Source: Roseimarinus sp035271585
GTDB lineage: Bacteria > Bacteroidota > Bacteroidia > Bacteroidales > Prolixibacteraceae
Length of the DNA: 19,737 nucleotides
NCBI GenBank assembly: GCA_035271585.1
Contig: DATERL010000205.1
Span: forward strand, 1-19,737
Direction of reading: 5' to 3'
The translations under genes were made by a program, and so were the position numbers. Positions 8,191 through 15,644 of this stretch are shown piece after piece (positions within the stretch are counted from its first letter, which is position 1; the number at the start of each line of letters is the position of its first letter). Below the pieces are notes generated by a model. The model did not search any database, had not been told where the DNA came from, and saw nothing but the letters and a program-made list of their open reading frames with translations.

Positions 8191-9240
8191 ATGATTAACA
8201 TAGGCGATAAAGTAAAGTTTTTAAACGCAGTTGGCAGTGGCGTTGTGGTTAGTTTTCAGAGTAAAAATATCGCAGTGGTCGAAGATCAGGATGGTTTCGA
8301 AATTCCGGTAATGATTAACGAACTTGTAAAAGTGGCCGAAAACGACTCGTACGACCGGGTAAGGCGGAGAGTGGCCAATGAGCCTGACGAAGTGTCGAAA
8401 CCGGCCCCTATTGTCGAACCTGAGCATGTAGCCGAGCTTATTCCCGGCAACGACCAACCCAAGTTTTTTATGGCATTTTATCCCGCCGATCAAAAAAACT
8501 ATGTAGGTGGCGAGATCGAAATCTATTTCATTAACGACAGCAACTTTTCTTTACTGTATCATTATGCTCATTTCGATGGCGAAAAGTATCACACCATTGA
8601 TGCTGGCGAATTGGAACCCAATACCAAAAATTACCTCGAAGGACTTTCGATGTCTGATTTAAGCAACTTGCCCAAGTTCTATTTCCGCATTATCCCTTAC
8701 ATGAAAGATGCTTCAAAATTGGTTGGACCCTTCGAAAAAGAAGTTTCGGTTAACGCCGTGAAGTTTTACAAAGAAAAGAGTTTTACCACTAATGAATACT
8801 TTGATGGTAATGCAATGATTTTCGATTTGGTGGCTAATCCTTTACAGGAGGAAATCGATAAAATGACGGATAAAGATTTTCAAAAGGTTATTGATCAGAA
8901 AGATAAAGAAATTCGCCAAGATGAAAACCCGCCAAAAGCGCCGCTTATTCCCGAATTTGTTGAAATCGATTTGCACATCGACGAGCTGGTTGATAATGCC
9001 AAGGGGATGTCGAACCGCGAAATTTTAGACCTTCAGATGGATAAATTTCAACGAGAATTGGATTTGGCAATCAGAAATAGGGTTAAACGTATTGTGTTTA
9101 TTCATGGTGTGGGCAATGGTGTTTTAAAACTGGAAATTGCCAAGCGGCTCAGTTCCAAGTATGCGCGTTTCCAATATCAGGATGCCTCGTTTAAAGAATA
9201 TGGCTTTGGGGCTACCATGGTAATACTTCGTCGAAAATAA
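8191..9240 (+). CDS. DUF2027 and Smr domain protein
   Basis: A cytoplasmic protein of 349 aa. The N-terminal about 50 residues form a small KOW/SH3-like strand module (GDKVKFLNAVGSGVVVSF). A central beta-rich DUF2027 region spans about 90-215. After a charged linker, a C-terminal Smr domain runs from about 258, with DLHID (D260, H262) and the IHGVGNGVLK loop (H305). Smr domains occur at the end of MutS2, where they have nuclease activity and, in ribosome-rescue relatives, cleave RNA or DNA; the LDLHG-type motif reads LHI here. This architecture is a recognised Bacteroidota family without an established role. The gene ends one base before the rnpB promoter box, and its own promoter candidate is at 8156. 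No signs of damage. Confidence 0.9.
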   Translation: MINIGDKVKFLNAVGSGVVVSFQSKNIAVVEDQDGFEIPVMINELVKVAENDSYDRVRRRVANEPDEVSKPAPIVEPEHVAELIPGNDQPKFFMAFYPADQKNYVGGEIEIYFINDSNFSLLYHYAHFDGEKYHTIDAGELEPNTKNYLEGLSMSDLSNLPKFYFRIIPYMKDASKLVGPFEKEVSVNAVKFYKEKSFTTNEYFDGNAMIFDLVANPLQEEIDKMTDKDFQKVIDQKDKEIRQDENPPKAPLIPEFVEIDLHIDELVDNAKGMSNREILDLQMDKFQRELDLAIRNRVKRIVFIHGVGNGVLKLEIAKRLSSKYARFQYQDASFKEYGFGATMVILRRK

Positions 9241-9241
9241 G

Positions 9242-9249
9242 TACTTTTG
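9242..9249 (+). promoter_or_regulatory. -7 promoter element of rnpB
   Basis: TACTTTTG fits TAnnTTTG exactly and begins 2 bp after the stop codon of the Smr gene. The RNase P RNA 5' end predicted from helix P1 (about 9254-9255) lies 5-6 bp after the box, as expected for this promoter type. No good -33 box is seen; it would lie inside the coding region. Confidence 0.55.
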
Positions 9250-9254
9250 CACAA

Positions 9255-9632
9255 AAGCAGGTCGTTCTGTCGTCACGCCTTTGGCGTGGAGGAAAGTCCG
9301 GGCAATATAGGGCATTCCGCTCCCGAAAGGGGAGATGTTCGTGAGAGCATGTTAGCGAAGAAGAAAATAACTGCCCGAAGTGTTTTCACTTTGGGTAAAG
9401 GTGAGAAGGTGGGGTAAGAGCCCACCGGCAACAGTGGCGACATTGTTGGACGTTCGCCCCGGGAGTTGCAAGACCAAATATATCCTGAAAGCTTCGGCAC
9501 ATGGCTGCCCGTTGTGTTTTTCAACTTGTTGGGAAGTTCAGGAGGGGTAGGTTGCTTAGATAAATGACAGAAACTCAGGCTTCGGTTTTTCCGAAATCGG
9601 GGTACAGAACCCGGCTTATAGGCCTGCTTTTT
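9255..9632 (+). ncRNA. rnpB: RNase P RNA (class A)
   Basis: Catalytic RNA of RNase P, which removes 5' leaders from pre-tRNAs. The conserved region GGAGGAAAGTCCGGGC is at 9288-9303, and the 3' universal segment ACAGAACCCGGCTTA at 9604-9618 pairs with part of it to form P4. Helix P1 is formed by AAGCAGGTC (9255-9263) and GGCCTGCTT (9621-9629), and the latter runs into a T tract (to 9634) that probably terminates transcription. Length about 378 nt, normal for the class. It follows the Smr gene almost without a gap but has its own -7 box. Confidence 0.97.
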
Positions 9633-9695
9633 TTATACTTTTTATATGCAGAATTATTTTTTAAATACTAAAATCTCAAAAGGATTTTCAAATAT

Positions 9696-9712
9696 CGATC
9701 AAATCTTGATCG
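9696..9712. promoter_or_regulatory. Perfect inverted repeat, possible operator
   Basis: CGATCAA (9696-9702) and TTGATCG (9706-9712) are perfect reverse complements separated by 3 bases, in the 190-bp spacer between rnpB and the radical-SAM gene. No T run follows, so a terminator is unlikely. A dimeric regulator site about 85 bp before the candidate promoter is the best guess. Confidence 0.35.
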
Positions 9713-9795
9713 CACTTTACATTTTTTCTGAACTATAAATACATATGCTTTCACTCACATGCGCTTATAGTAAGCCTTTGTTTGTTTATTTTGAA

Positions 9796-9803
9796 TAAAT
9801 TTG
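9796..9803 (+). promoter_or_regulatory. -7 promoter element upstream of the radical-SAM gene
   Basis: TAAATTTG fits TAnnTTTG, 19 bp before the ATG at 9823. Upstream TTTG boxes at 9777 and 9781 give spacers of 15 and 11 bp, shorter than ideal, so the -33 assignment is weak. Confidence 0.4.
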
Positions 9804-9822
9804 AATTAACAAAATATAAATA

Positions 9823-11145
9823 ATGAAAGCGTTTATTGGTTATTTAAATCAAATTGCCCAGAATACAGAGCGAAACTTTGGCGAATATAATGCTCAAATT
9901 AACTGGTATCACTCCTATAAGTCAGCCTATCTCGAAGACAGAAGGCAGGAGTTGTTTAATTCAGCTGGAACAATTACGGAGTGGAAATTTGCTAATACTA
10001 AGCCATATTTAAACAGTTTGTCTAAAGGGTGTCAACTTTGCGGAGAAGGGGAGTGGTCGTGCTTGTTTATTACGGGAAAGTGTAATGCCAACTGCTTTTA
10101 CTGTCCGGCGCCACAAATTGAGGATGGAGCGCCACAATCACAAAAGCTACTGTTCTCCGATCCCGAATACTATGTTGAGTATATTAATCGTTTTGGTTTC
10201 AAAGGGGTGAGTTTTAGTGGTGGCGAGCCTTTGCTGTATTTCGAACGTACGCTCGAGTTTCTTAAACAGGTTAAGCAAAACTGTAACTCGGTAATTTATA
10301 TATGGATGTACACCAATGGTATTTTAGCCAGCGACGAAAAATTGAAAGCATTAGGTGAGGCTGGTTTAGATGAAATCAGATTCGATATTGGAGCCGTTAA
10401 TTACAATCCCAAAATACTGAAAAACGCAGCAAAATATATTGCCAATGTAACTGTTGAAATACCGGCTGTCCCTCATGAAAAAGAACAACTACTTCAAGTA
10501 CTGCCTCAATTATGTGAATATGGAGTCACCAACATCAATTTGCATCAATTGCGCTTAACGAAACATAACGCTTCTAAATTGTTAGTTCATAATTATACCA
10601 TTTTGCATGGTGAACAGCCTACTGTGGCCGAATCGGAGATTACAGCATTGGAAATTATGCAATTTGTAGCCCATGAAAAATTACCACTGGGCGTAAATTA
10701 TTGTAATTTTCAATTCAAAAATAGATTCCAGAAAGCTGGATATAGAAGGAAAATGGCGACGGTTTTTAAACATGAGACCGAAGAAATTACCGAAAATGGT
10801 TTTTATCGTACCATAGAGGTGATCGAAAATGATAGATCATGGTTTATTTCGTTGGAACAACTTGCCGCAATTCCTTTGGTCTTCGATAAGATTAAAATAT
10901 GTTATATGGGACGAGTAATCGAAAATTTGACAGGAAACACCGAGGGGCGTAGTTTTAATTTAATGGGACAATTATATCATATTGATGAAGGATTAGCGAC
11001 AGAACCAATTGTTTTGCAGGGCGAAAATATTCAATTTTATTTAGAGATGATGAGAGATGGCGGCAATAACATTCTTCTTCAGCCACAATTGTTTAATGCT
11101 TGGCGGCATGAGTTTGTTGAGACCGAAATGCGTGATTTCTATTAA
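9823..11145 (+). CDS. Radical SAM protein of unknown function, PflA-related (COG2108-like)
   Basis: A 440-aa cytoplasmic iron-sulfur protein. The radical SAM cluster motif CxxxCxxC is C87-C91-C94 (GKCNANCFYCP), and the SAM-binding FSGGEP is at 131-136. Just before the cluster motif, KGCQLCGEGEWSC supplies C70, C73 and C80, which may bind a second metal centre or cluster. This CxxC-then-CxxxCxxC layout resembles, from memory, the uncharacterised COG2108 group related to pyruvate formate-lyase activating enzyme. The C-terminal about 190 residues, past the radical SAM barrel, show no motif I recognise. No substrate protein gene or partner enzyme is adjacent: rnpB lies upstream and a gene remnant converges downstream, its frame overlapping the stop codon. 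The reaction is unknown. Confidence 0.88.
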   Translation: MKAFIGYLNQIAQNTERNFGEYNAQINWYHSYKSAYLEDRRQELFNSAGTITEWKFANTKPYLNSLSKGCQLCGEGEWSCLFITGKCNANCFYCPAPQIEDGAPQSQKLLFSDPEYYVEYINRFGFKGVSFSGGEPLLYFERTLEFLKQVKQNCNSVIYIWMYTNGILASDEKLKALGEAGLDEIRFDIGAVNYNPKILKNAAKYIANVTVEIPAVPHEKEQLLQVLPQLCEYGVTNINLHQLRLTKHNASKLLVHNYTILHGEQPTVAESEITALEIMQFVAHEKLPLGVNYCNFQFKNRFQKAGYRRKMATVFKHETEEITENGFYRTIEVIENDRSWFISLEQLAAIPLVFDKIKICYMGRVIENLTGNTEGRSFNLMGQLYHIDEGLATEPIVLQGENIQFYLEMMRDGGNNILLQPQLFNAWRHEFVETEMRDFY

Positions 11146-11372
11146 TTGCTGTTCGCCGTTAGTTTTGCATTCACTTTTTTAATTGGTATTGTTTGGCAAT
11201 ACTCAATCGTTCGTCATCGGTAAGCGATTTTAGATACATTTTCCAACCCGGACAAAATCCCCGTATAAATACTGATATGCCAACGCCAAAAGCGCCCTAT
11301 AAGTGATTTTGGATTCTTGTCGTATTTTGTCTTCATTGGGCATTTTGTACATGCAATTTCCGTATGTTCCAT
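11142..11372 (-). pseudogene. Frameshifted small gene with conserved Cys and Trp motifs
   Basis: Read from the ATG at 11372, one frame gives CTKCPMKTKYDKNP, then GRFWRWHIS, and stops at 11214 after 52 aa. Another frame of the same strand continues FCPGWKMYLKSLTDDERLSI, then AKQYQLKK, to a stop at 11142-11144. Together they read as one small Bacteroidota protein of about 65-70 aa that I recall as KCPxRxKYDxNPKSxxGRxWRWHIxFCPGWKxY, of unknown function. The frames switch within about 11256-11275, where about 13 extra bases seem to lie between WHI and FCPGW. It is therefore a broken gene, or less likely a sequencing error. The second frame overlaps the end of the convergent radical-SAM gene. Confidence 0.65.
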
Positions 11373-11460
11373 TTTGTTGAATTTTTTCTGGCTTTTTTTA
11401 CTGATTAAATATTTTGGTATTCACAATTTAGGCTTTGCTCCAATTCTTGACTGTGTTTTG

Positions 11461-11580
11461 CCTTAACCTCTCAACCTCAGTATTTAACAATCTTCTGTTT
11501 TTTGTGCGTGATCTGTTATATACTCCAGTATCAGTATGTTATGTTTTGTCTCAACCTTTATCTTAACCTTAGCCTTCATC
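11461..11580. repeat. Degenerate CTTAACCT/CTCAACCT short repeats
   Basis: Clusters of CTTAACCT and CTCAACCT-like octamers lie at 11461-11480 and 11549-11580, with AT-rich sequence between. The same motif on the other strand recurs at 15511-15557. Together with 11373-11460, where nothing is recognised, this makes up the spacer before the PPDK-regulator gene. Confidence 0.5.
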
Positions 11581-11588
11581 TTACTCTT

Positions 11589-12446
11589 TTAATAAGCAGT
11601 TTTCGTTTTTTGTTTTGAGTAGTCGAAGCGTGTGGTAATCATTTCGATAATTTCGTTTGAGCTCGACTCAATGGGTTTATTGGTGGTATTGACTACTGTG
11701 AATCCTCCCTTCTCAAAAAGGCGGTCGGCATATCTAATTTCATCGTTAATTACTCGCCGGTCAACATAGTTGGTGTTCACGTTGTTACTGATATTGACTA
11801 AGCGTTTCATGCGGTGGGAGAGCAATTGAACCGGTGAAATGTGCAGACCAAAAACCCTTTGGGGGTCAACTTCGAAAAGCTGGTGCGGAGGTTCGATACC
11901 CAGCACCAAAGGCACGTTAGCAACACGCCAGCCTAGCATCGACATGTATATGCTAAGTGGGGTTTTTCCCACCCGCGAAACTCCGGTCAAGATAATGTCG
12001 GCTTCAAATAAGCGTTGAGGATTAACGCCGTCGTCGGCACCAAGCGTGTATTCAATGGCGTCGATACGGTCGAAATATTGTTCGTTGCTTTTTCGGTATA
12101 AGCCAGGTTCGTTTATTGGAGTCAAGCCAATTTTTTGTTCAATGTAATTGGCCAGCGGTCCCATGTAGTCATATTCGATTACGTTTTGTTTTTTGCACTC
12201 ATCAATAATAACTTGGCGGATATTGGCGCAAACCATGGTGTGCACAATAACAGCTTTTTCAGCTTTTGCTTCATTTACAACCGTTTTTGCTTGTTCGGCG
12301 GTGGTAATGCTGGGTTTTAAATCAACCGAAATGTTATTGTCGGGATATTGTGCCAGAAGTGCTTGTACCATGCCGTGCCCGTTAAGGCAGCGCCCGCCGG
12401 ATACAATATGGATAGCGTAAATTTTTTCACTTTTAGTATTTTGCAT
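11589..12446 (-). CDS. Pyruvate phosphate dikinase / PEP synthase regulatory protein (DUF299)
   Basis: A bifunctional cytoplasmic regulator. Family members phosphorylate a Thr on PPDK or PEP synthase with ADP to inactivate it, and remove the phosphate with inorganic phosphate to reactivate it, gating pyruvate-PEP interconversion. The P-loop-like GVSRVGKTPLS (155-165) and the YFDRIDAIEYTLGADDG block (124-140) are diagnostic, as are the LGIEPP and VFGL segments after them. At 285 aa the length is normal. The N-terminal motif, usually SDSTGETAE in proteobacterial relatives as I recall it, reads SGGRCLNGHG here, so it is divergent. Bacteroidota generally have PPDK, so PPDK is the likelier target; neither enzyme is in the window. 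It stands alone, upstream of the tRNA and on the opposite strand. Confidence 0.9.
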   Translation of the reverse strand: MQNTKSEKIYAIHIVSGGRCLNGHGMVQALLAQYPDNNISVDLKPSITTAEQAKTVVNEAKAEKAVIVHTMVCANIRQVIIDECKKQNVIEYDYMGPLANYIEQKIGLTPINEPGLYRKSNEQYFDRIDAIEYTLGADDGVNPQRLFEADIILTGVSRVGKTPLSIYMSMLGWRVANVPLVLGIEPPHQLFEVDPQRVFGLHISPVQLLSHRMKRLVNISNNVNTNYVDRRVINDEIRYADRLFEKGGFTVVNTTNKPIESSSNEIIEMITTRFDYSKQKTKTAY

Positions 12447-12557
12447 ATAAAATATGTTTGTTTGTTGTTCTTTTTTAATAAGGTGACAAGTTAATGCATA
12501 TTTGAGCTTGCTAAATACTAAATGCGATGATTTTTTAAGATTTTTTTTTCATTAATA

Positions 12558-12588
12558 TTTGTAGGAAAGAAAAGAACGTCTATATTTG
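12558..12588 (+). promoter_or_regulatory. Consensus Bacteroidota promoter of tRNA-Asp
   Basis: TTTG (12558-12561), then exactly 19 bp, then TATATTTG (12581-12588), is a full match to TTTG-N19-TAnnTTTG. Transcription should start near 12594, giving a leader of about 50 nt before the tRNA. It is the clearest promoter in the window. Confidence 0.8.
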
Positions 12589-12646
12589 CATCGCCTTTGA
12601 AAACAAGGCTGGCTCTAAAAAATATTGTATTTTTCATTTGAAAATT

Positions 12647-12723
12647 GGTGCGGTAGTTCAGTTGGTTAGAATAACGGCCTGTCACGCCGTGGGTCGCGGG
12701 TTCGAGTCCCGTCCGCACCGCCA
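12647..12723 (+). tRNA. tRNA-Asp (GTC anticodon), with encoded CCA
   Basis: Acceptor arms GGTGCGG and CCGCACC, a D arm, an anticodon stem ACGGC/GCCGT enclosing CTGTCAC with anticodon GTC at 12681-12683, and a T arm with TTCGAGT. The discriminator base is G (12720) and CCA is encoded (12721-12723). It is a single-gene unit with its own promoter and terminator. Confidence 0.97.
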
Positions 12724-12727
12724 ACAA

Positions 12728-12766
12728 AAAAGGTTGATTCTGTAAAGAGTCAACCTTTTGTTTTTT
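12728..12766 (+). terminator. Rho-independent terminator after tRNA-Asp
   Basis: The 13-bp stem AAAAGGTTGATTC / GAGTCAACCTTTT (12728-12740, 12747-12759, one G-T wobble), with loop TGTAAA, is followed by G and six T. It starts 5 bp after the CCA end and lies between the tRNA and the convergent uracil permease. Confidence 0.9.
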
Positions 12767-12804
12767 ATGCCCATTGACAAAATTCTCCAATTATTTAAGA
12801 CTGG

Positions 12805-13998
12805 CTATTTTTTTGATTTTTCGGGTAAAATTAAATTTAGGAATACGCCAACAACCGATGCCAAGCCAATTCCAGCCAACGAGAAGTTGCCAAAACTAAT
12901 TGCAGCACCACCAATTCCAACGGTTAAAATTATCGAAACAATAATCAGGTTACGGTTATTGTCCATGCTCACTTTTGAATGAATAAGGGTTTTAATGCCA
13001 ATACTGGCTATCATTCCAAACAATAAAAGCATAATGCCTCCTAGAACCGCTTGAGGTATTGTTTTCATTAAGCCGCTGATTTTCCCCACTAAGGAGAATA
13101 ATATGGCAATTACAGATGTAATTCGCAACACCTTTGGATTGTACATTTTTGTAAGTGAAATGGCGCCGGTAACTTCTGAATAGGTGGTGTTGGGTACGCT
13201 GCCTAAAAAACCGGCCATTGCGGTGGCAATACCATCGCCTAATAAGGTGCGGTGTAAGCCGGGATCTTTTACAAAATCTTTGTTGGCAACGGCACCAATA
13301 GCGTATACATCGCCAACGTGTTCAATTAAGGGGGCAATAGCAACAGGTAACATGTATAAAATGGCACTCCAGCTCCATTGTGGTAAGGTGAATTTTGGTA
13401 GAGCCAGCCAAGCCGATTCGTTGACGGCGGTAAAATCAACTTTTCCTAAAATTACGGCAACAAGGTAACCAGCAATAATGCCGATAAAAATAGGAATCAG
13501 TTTGATAATCCCTTTGGCGTAAATGGCTGTAATAATTGCTGTAAGCAATGCAATAACCGCCAATAACCAGTCGGTTTTTGCCATGTTTACACCAGTAGTG
13601 GCCAGCGATAATCCAATTACCATTATAACAGGTCCTACAACAACGGCGGGAAATATTTTCTCGATTAATTTTTTCCCTCGCCATTTTACCAAAACCGAAG
13701 CCAAACTATAAACTACGCCTACAGCAACAATACCCGATAACATTCCGGCATAGCCAAATAAACGGCTTGCTTCAATAATTGGTGCAATAAACGCAAAACT
13801 GCTCCCCAAAAACACAGGTACTTTACCTTTGGTGATTAAATGAAACAACAAGGTGCCCACACCCGCCGTGAACAAAGCCAACGAAGGCTCAATGCCTACA
13901 AGCAATGGTACCAACACGGTTGCGCCAAAGGCTACAAAAAGAAACTGCAAGCCCACTATTATCATTTTGGGCGTAGAATAATTCTGATTGGGATTCAT
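12805..13998 (-). CDS. uraA: Uracil:proton symporter, NCS2 family
   Basis: An inner-membrane protein of 397 aa with about 14 hydrophobic segments, as in UraA. Substrate-region motifs are present: LIEHVGD (E226, with D230 where E. coli UraA has His245) and GSVPNTTYSEVTGAI with E275 corresponding to UraA Glu290. The N-terminal VLVPLLVGIEPSLALFTAGV and the FLGSSFAF segment are typical of nucleobase transporters. It should import uracil for pyrimidine salvage; the Asp change and family breadth leave room for xanthine or another base. The start is 46 bp after the nfeD stop on the same strand, so the two may share a transcript though no functional tie is known. It converges on the tRNA-Asp terminator. 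Confidence 0.87.
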   Translation of the reverse strand: MNPNQNYSTPKMIIVGLQFLFVAFGATVLVPLLVGIEPSLALFTAGVGTLLFHLITKGKVPVFLGSSFAFIAPIIEASRLFGYAGMLSGIVAVGVVYSLASVLVKWRGKKLIEKIFPAVVVGPVIMVIGLSLATTGVNMAKTDWLLAVIALLTAIITAIYAKGIIKLIPIFIGIIAGYLVAVILGKVDFTAVNESAWLALPKFTLPQWSWSAILYMLPVAIAPLIEHVGDVYAIGAVANKDFVKDPGLHRTLLGDGIATAMAGFLGSVPNTTYSEVTGAISLTKMYNPKVLRITSVIAILFSLVGKISGLMKTIPQAVLGGIMLLLFGMIASIGIKTLIHSKVSMDNNRNLIIVSIILTVGIGGAAISFGNFSLAGIGLASVVGVFLNLILPEKSKK

Positions 13999-14044
13999 TA
14001 GTTCCTTAATTTATGTTTGTTGCAAGTTGTTGTTAAGCAGTAAA

Positions 14045-15436
14045 TTATAGTTTTTTCTCAACATATAATTGAGCGCTTTCTTGGCCTACCACAACAATAT
14101 TATCTCCTTTGTCGATAAAAACATCTTCCGATTTTGCATCCCAAATTTCGCCCTCGATATTTACTTTCCCCGATGGGCGCAAAACGGTGTGTGCAATTCC
14201 AGTTTTGCCAACCATTTCCGATTGGTGGATGCTCACACTGGAATAACCTTCGGAAGTGGTTTGCACACTGGTGAGTGATAATTTGTGCAATGGCCCCGTC
14301 GTTGCTGTGAAAAGTTTTCGGCTGCCCCAAATTGCAAAAAGCAAAGCGAAAAATATCGAAACCGTTACGGTAAGCAATGCAATAACAATAGCTGTTCCAT
14401 CAACATTGTCGAAATTAAAACGAACATTGTCGAGTAGGCTCAGGGTTAAGCCTAAAACGGCAAAGGTAATACCCAGGGCTCCGGCTACTCCAAAACCCGG
14501 AATAACAAATATTTCGAGTGCGATTAATATCAGTCCAATAATAAATACAATTATTTCCCAGTTTTCGGCCATTCCTTCAATGTATAACGGCATAAAATAG
14601 GCTATGGCAGCCAGTATCGCAACTATTAGTGGGAAGCCAATACCGGGCGTTTGCATTTCGAAATAAATTCCACCTATAATGGCCATAATTAGTAAACCCG
14701 AAATAATTGGGTTAATTAGAAAGCCAATAATGCGGTCGATGGTTGTTGGTTTATATTCTTTTATGATGTAATGTTGAATGTTGGCTTGTTCTAGCAGTTC
14801 GTCGACATCGTTGACAATGCCTTCACAAAAGCCATGTTCAATGGCTTCGCGTGCGGTGAAAGTGAGTATTTTTCCGGTGTCGATAATACCTGGAATGAAA
14901 ATATCTTCGTCGACCATGGCTTCGGCCATTTTTGGATCACGAAACCATTTTGTTATGGTGTCGTTGCCTGTTATAATGGTTTGTTTTCCATGACTTTCGG
15001 CGGTAGCTCTCATGGTTGAACGAAAATACGACTGGTATTTATCGGGTGCTTTTTCGCCGGTTTGATTAACCACCGTTGCCGCACCAATGTTGGCACCCGG
15101 ACGCATAAAAATACTGTCGCCGGCAATAGCGATTAAAGCCCCAGCCGAGGCTGCATTGTTGTCGATAAATGTCCACACGGGTATGTTGCTGTTTAATATT
15201 CGGGTTCTGATAGAGTCGGCATCGTTTACTGTGCCACCGTAAGTGTTCATGTGGATTAAAATAATATCGGCTCCAATGGCTTCAGCATCTTTAAAAACAA
15301 TTTTGGTCTGTCGCCAAACCGAAGGAGCAATTTGTTCTTTAATGTTGAATTTGTAAATGAGAAGCGTGTCGCTGTTACCGGCAAACATCGTATTGATGCT
15401 GAGAACAAGCACTAAAAAAATAAGTAGTTTTTTCAT
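14045..15436 (-). CDS. NfeD-family membrane-bound ClpP-class serine protease
   Basis: A full-length NfeD protein of 463 aa. A signal peptide covers about 1-19. A ClpP/SppA-like protease domain (25-220) follows, with the oxyanion-type NTYGGTV and the nucleophile region NNAASAGALIAIAGD, where S97 is the likely catalytic Ser and K129 or K133 the likely base, by analogy with the archaeal PH1510 Ser-Lys dyad. Four or five membrane helices run from about 233 to 375, with a conserved PGFGVAG loop. A C-terminal OB-fold ends the protein (GKTGIA, then IWDAKSEDVFIDKGDNIVVV). Family members cleave stomatin-like SPFH proteins and act in membrane quality control. The usual slipin partner gene is not adjacent: uraA is downstream and a MITE-bearing spacer is upstream. 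Confidence 0.9.
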   Translation of the reverse strand: MKKLLIFLVLVLSINTMFAGNSDTLLIYKFNIKEQIAPSVWRQTKIVFKDAEAIGADIILIHMNTYGGTVNDADSIRTRILNSNIPVWTFIDNNAASAGALIAIAGDSIFMRPGANIGAATVVNQTGEKAPDKYQSYFRSTMRATAESHGKQTIITGNDTITKWFRDPKMAEAMVDEDIFIPGIIDTGKILTFTAREAIEHGFCEGIVNDVDELLEQANIQHYIIKEYKPTTIDRIIGFLINPIISGLLIMAIIGGIYFEMQTPGIGFPLIVAILAAIAYFMPLYIEGMAENWEIIVFIIGLILIALEIFVIPGFGVAGALGITFAVLGLTLSLLDNVRFNFDNVDGTAIVIALLTVTVSIFFALLFAIWGSRKLFTATTGPLHKLSLTSVQTTSEGYSSVSIHQSEMVGKTGIAHTVLRPSGKVNIEGEIWDAKSEDVFIDKGDNIVVVGQESAQLYVEKKL

Positions 15437-15510
15437 AATCTGATTTATATTATATCAATTTTTTTCAGCTATAAATGTAATATTTTTATTTGAGTGACGC
15501 CACAGAAAGA

Positions 15511-15557
15511 TTTGAGGTTGAGGTTAAGACTGAGGTTGAGGTTAAGGTTGAGTTTTA
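15511..15557. repeat. Degenerate GAGGTTAAG/GAGGTTGAG short tandem repeats
   Basis: GAGGTTGAGGTTAAGACT is followed by GAGGTTGAGGTTAAGGTTGA, a 6- or 8-bp-phased repeat about 45 bp long. It is the reverse complement of the CTTAACCT/CTCAACCT clusters at 11461-11580. The flanking bases 15437-15510 and 15558-15632 show nothing else. Confidence 0.6.
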
Positions 15558-15636
15558 GACAAAAAAGGAATTGTAGTGAAGCGACATCTTAATCATTTAG
15601 TTAGTTTAAATTTCTATAATAAATATTGTCTTATAT

Positions 15637-15644
15637 CTTAATTG
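15637..15644. repeat. Left target-site duplication of MITE copy 1
   Basis: CTTAATTG, identical to 15887-15894 on the far side of the element. Four more bases upstream (ATAT) also match, giving a 12-bp direct repeat. Confidence 0.7.

Noticed and set aside
12518..12790. A 90-codon minus-strand frame containing VRTGLEPATHGVTGRYSNQLNY
   Set aside because: This is the well-known false translation of a tRNA gene on the opposite strand; the tRNA-Asp call explains it.
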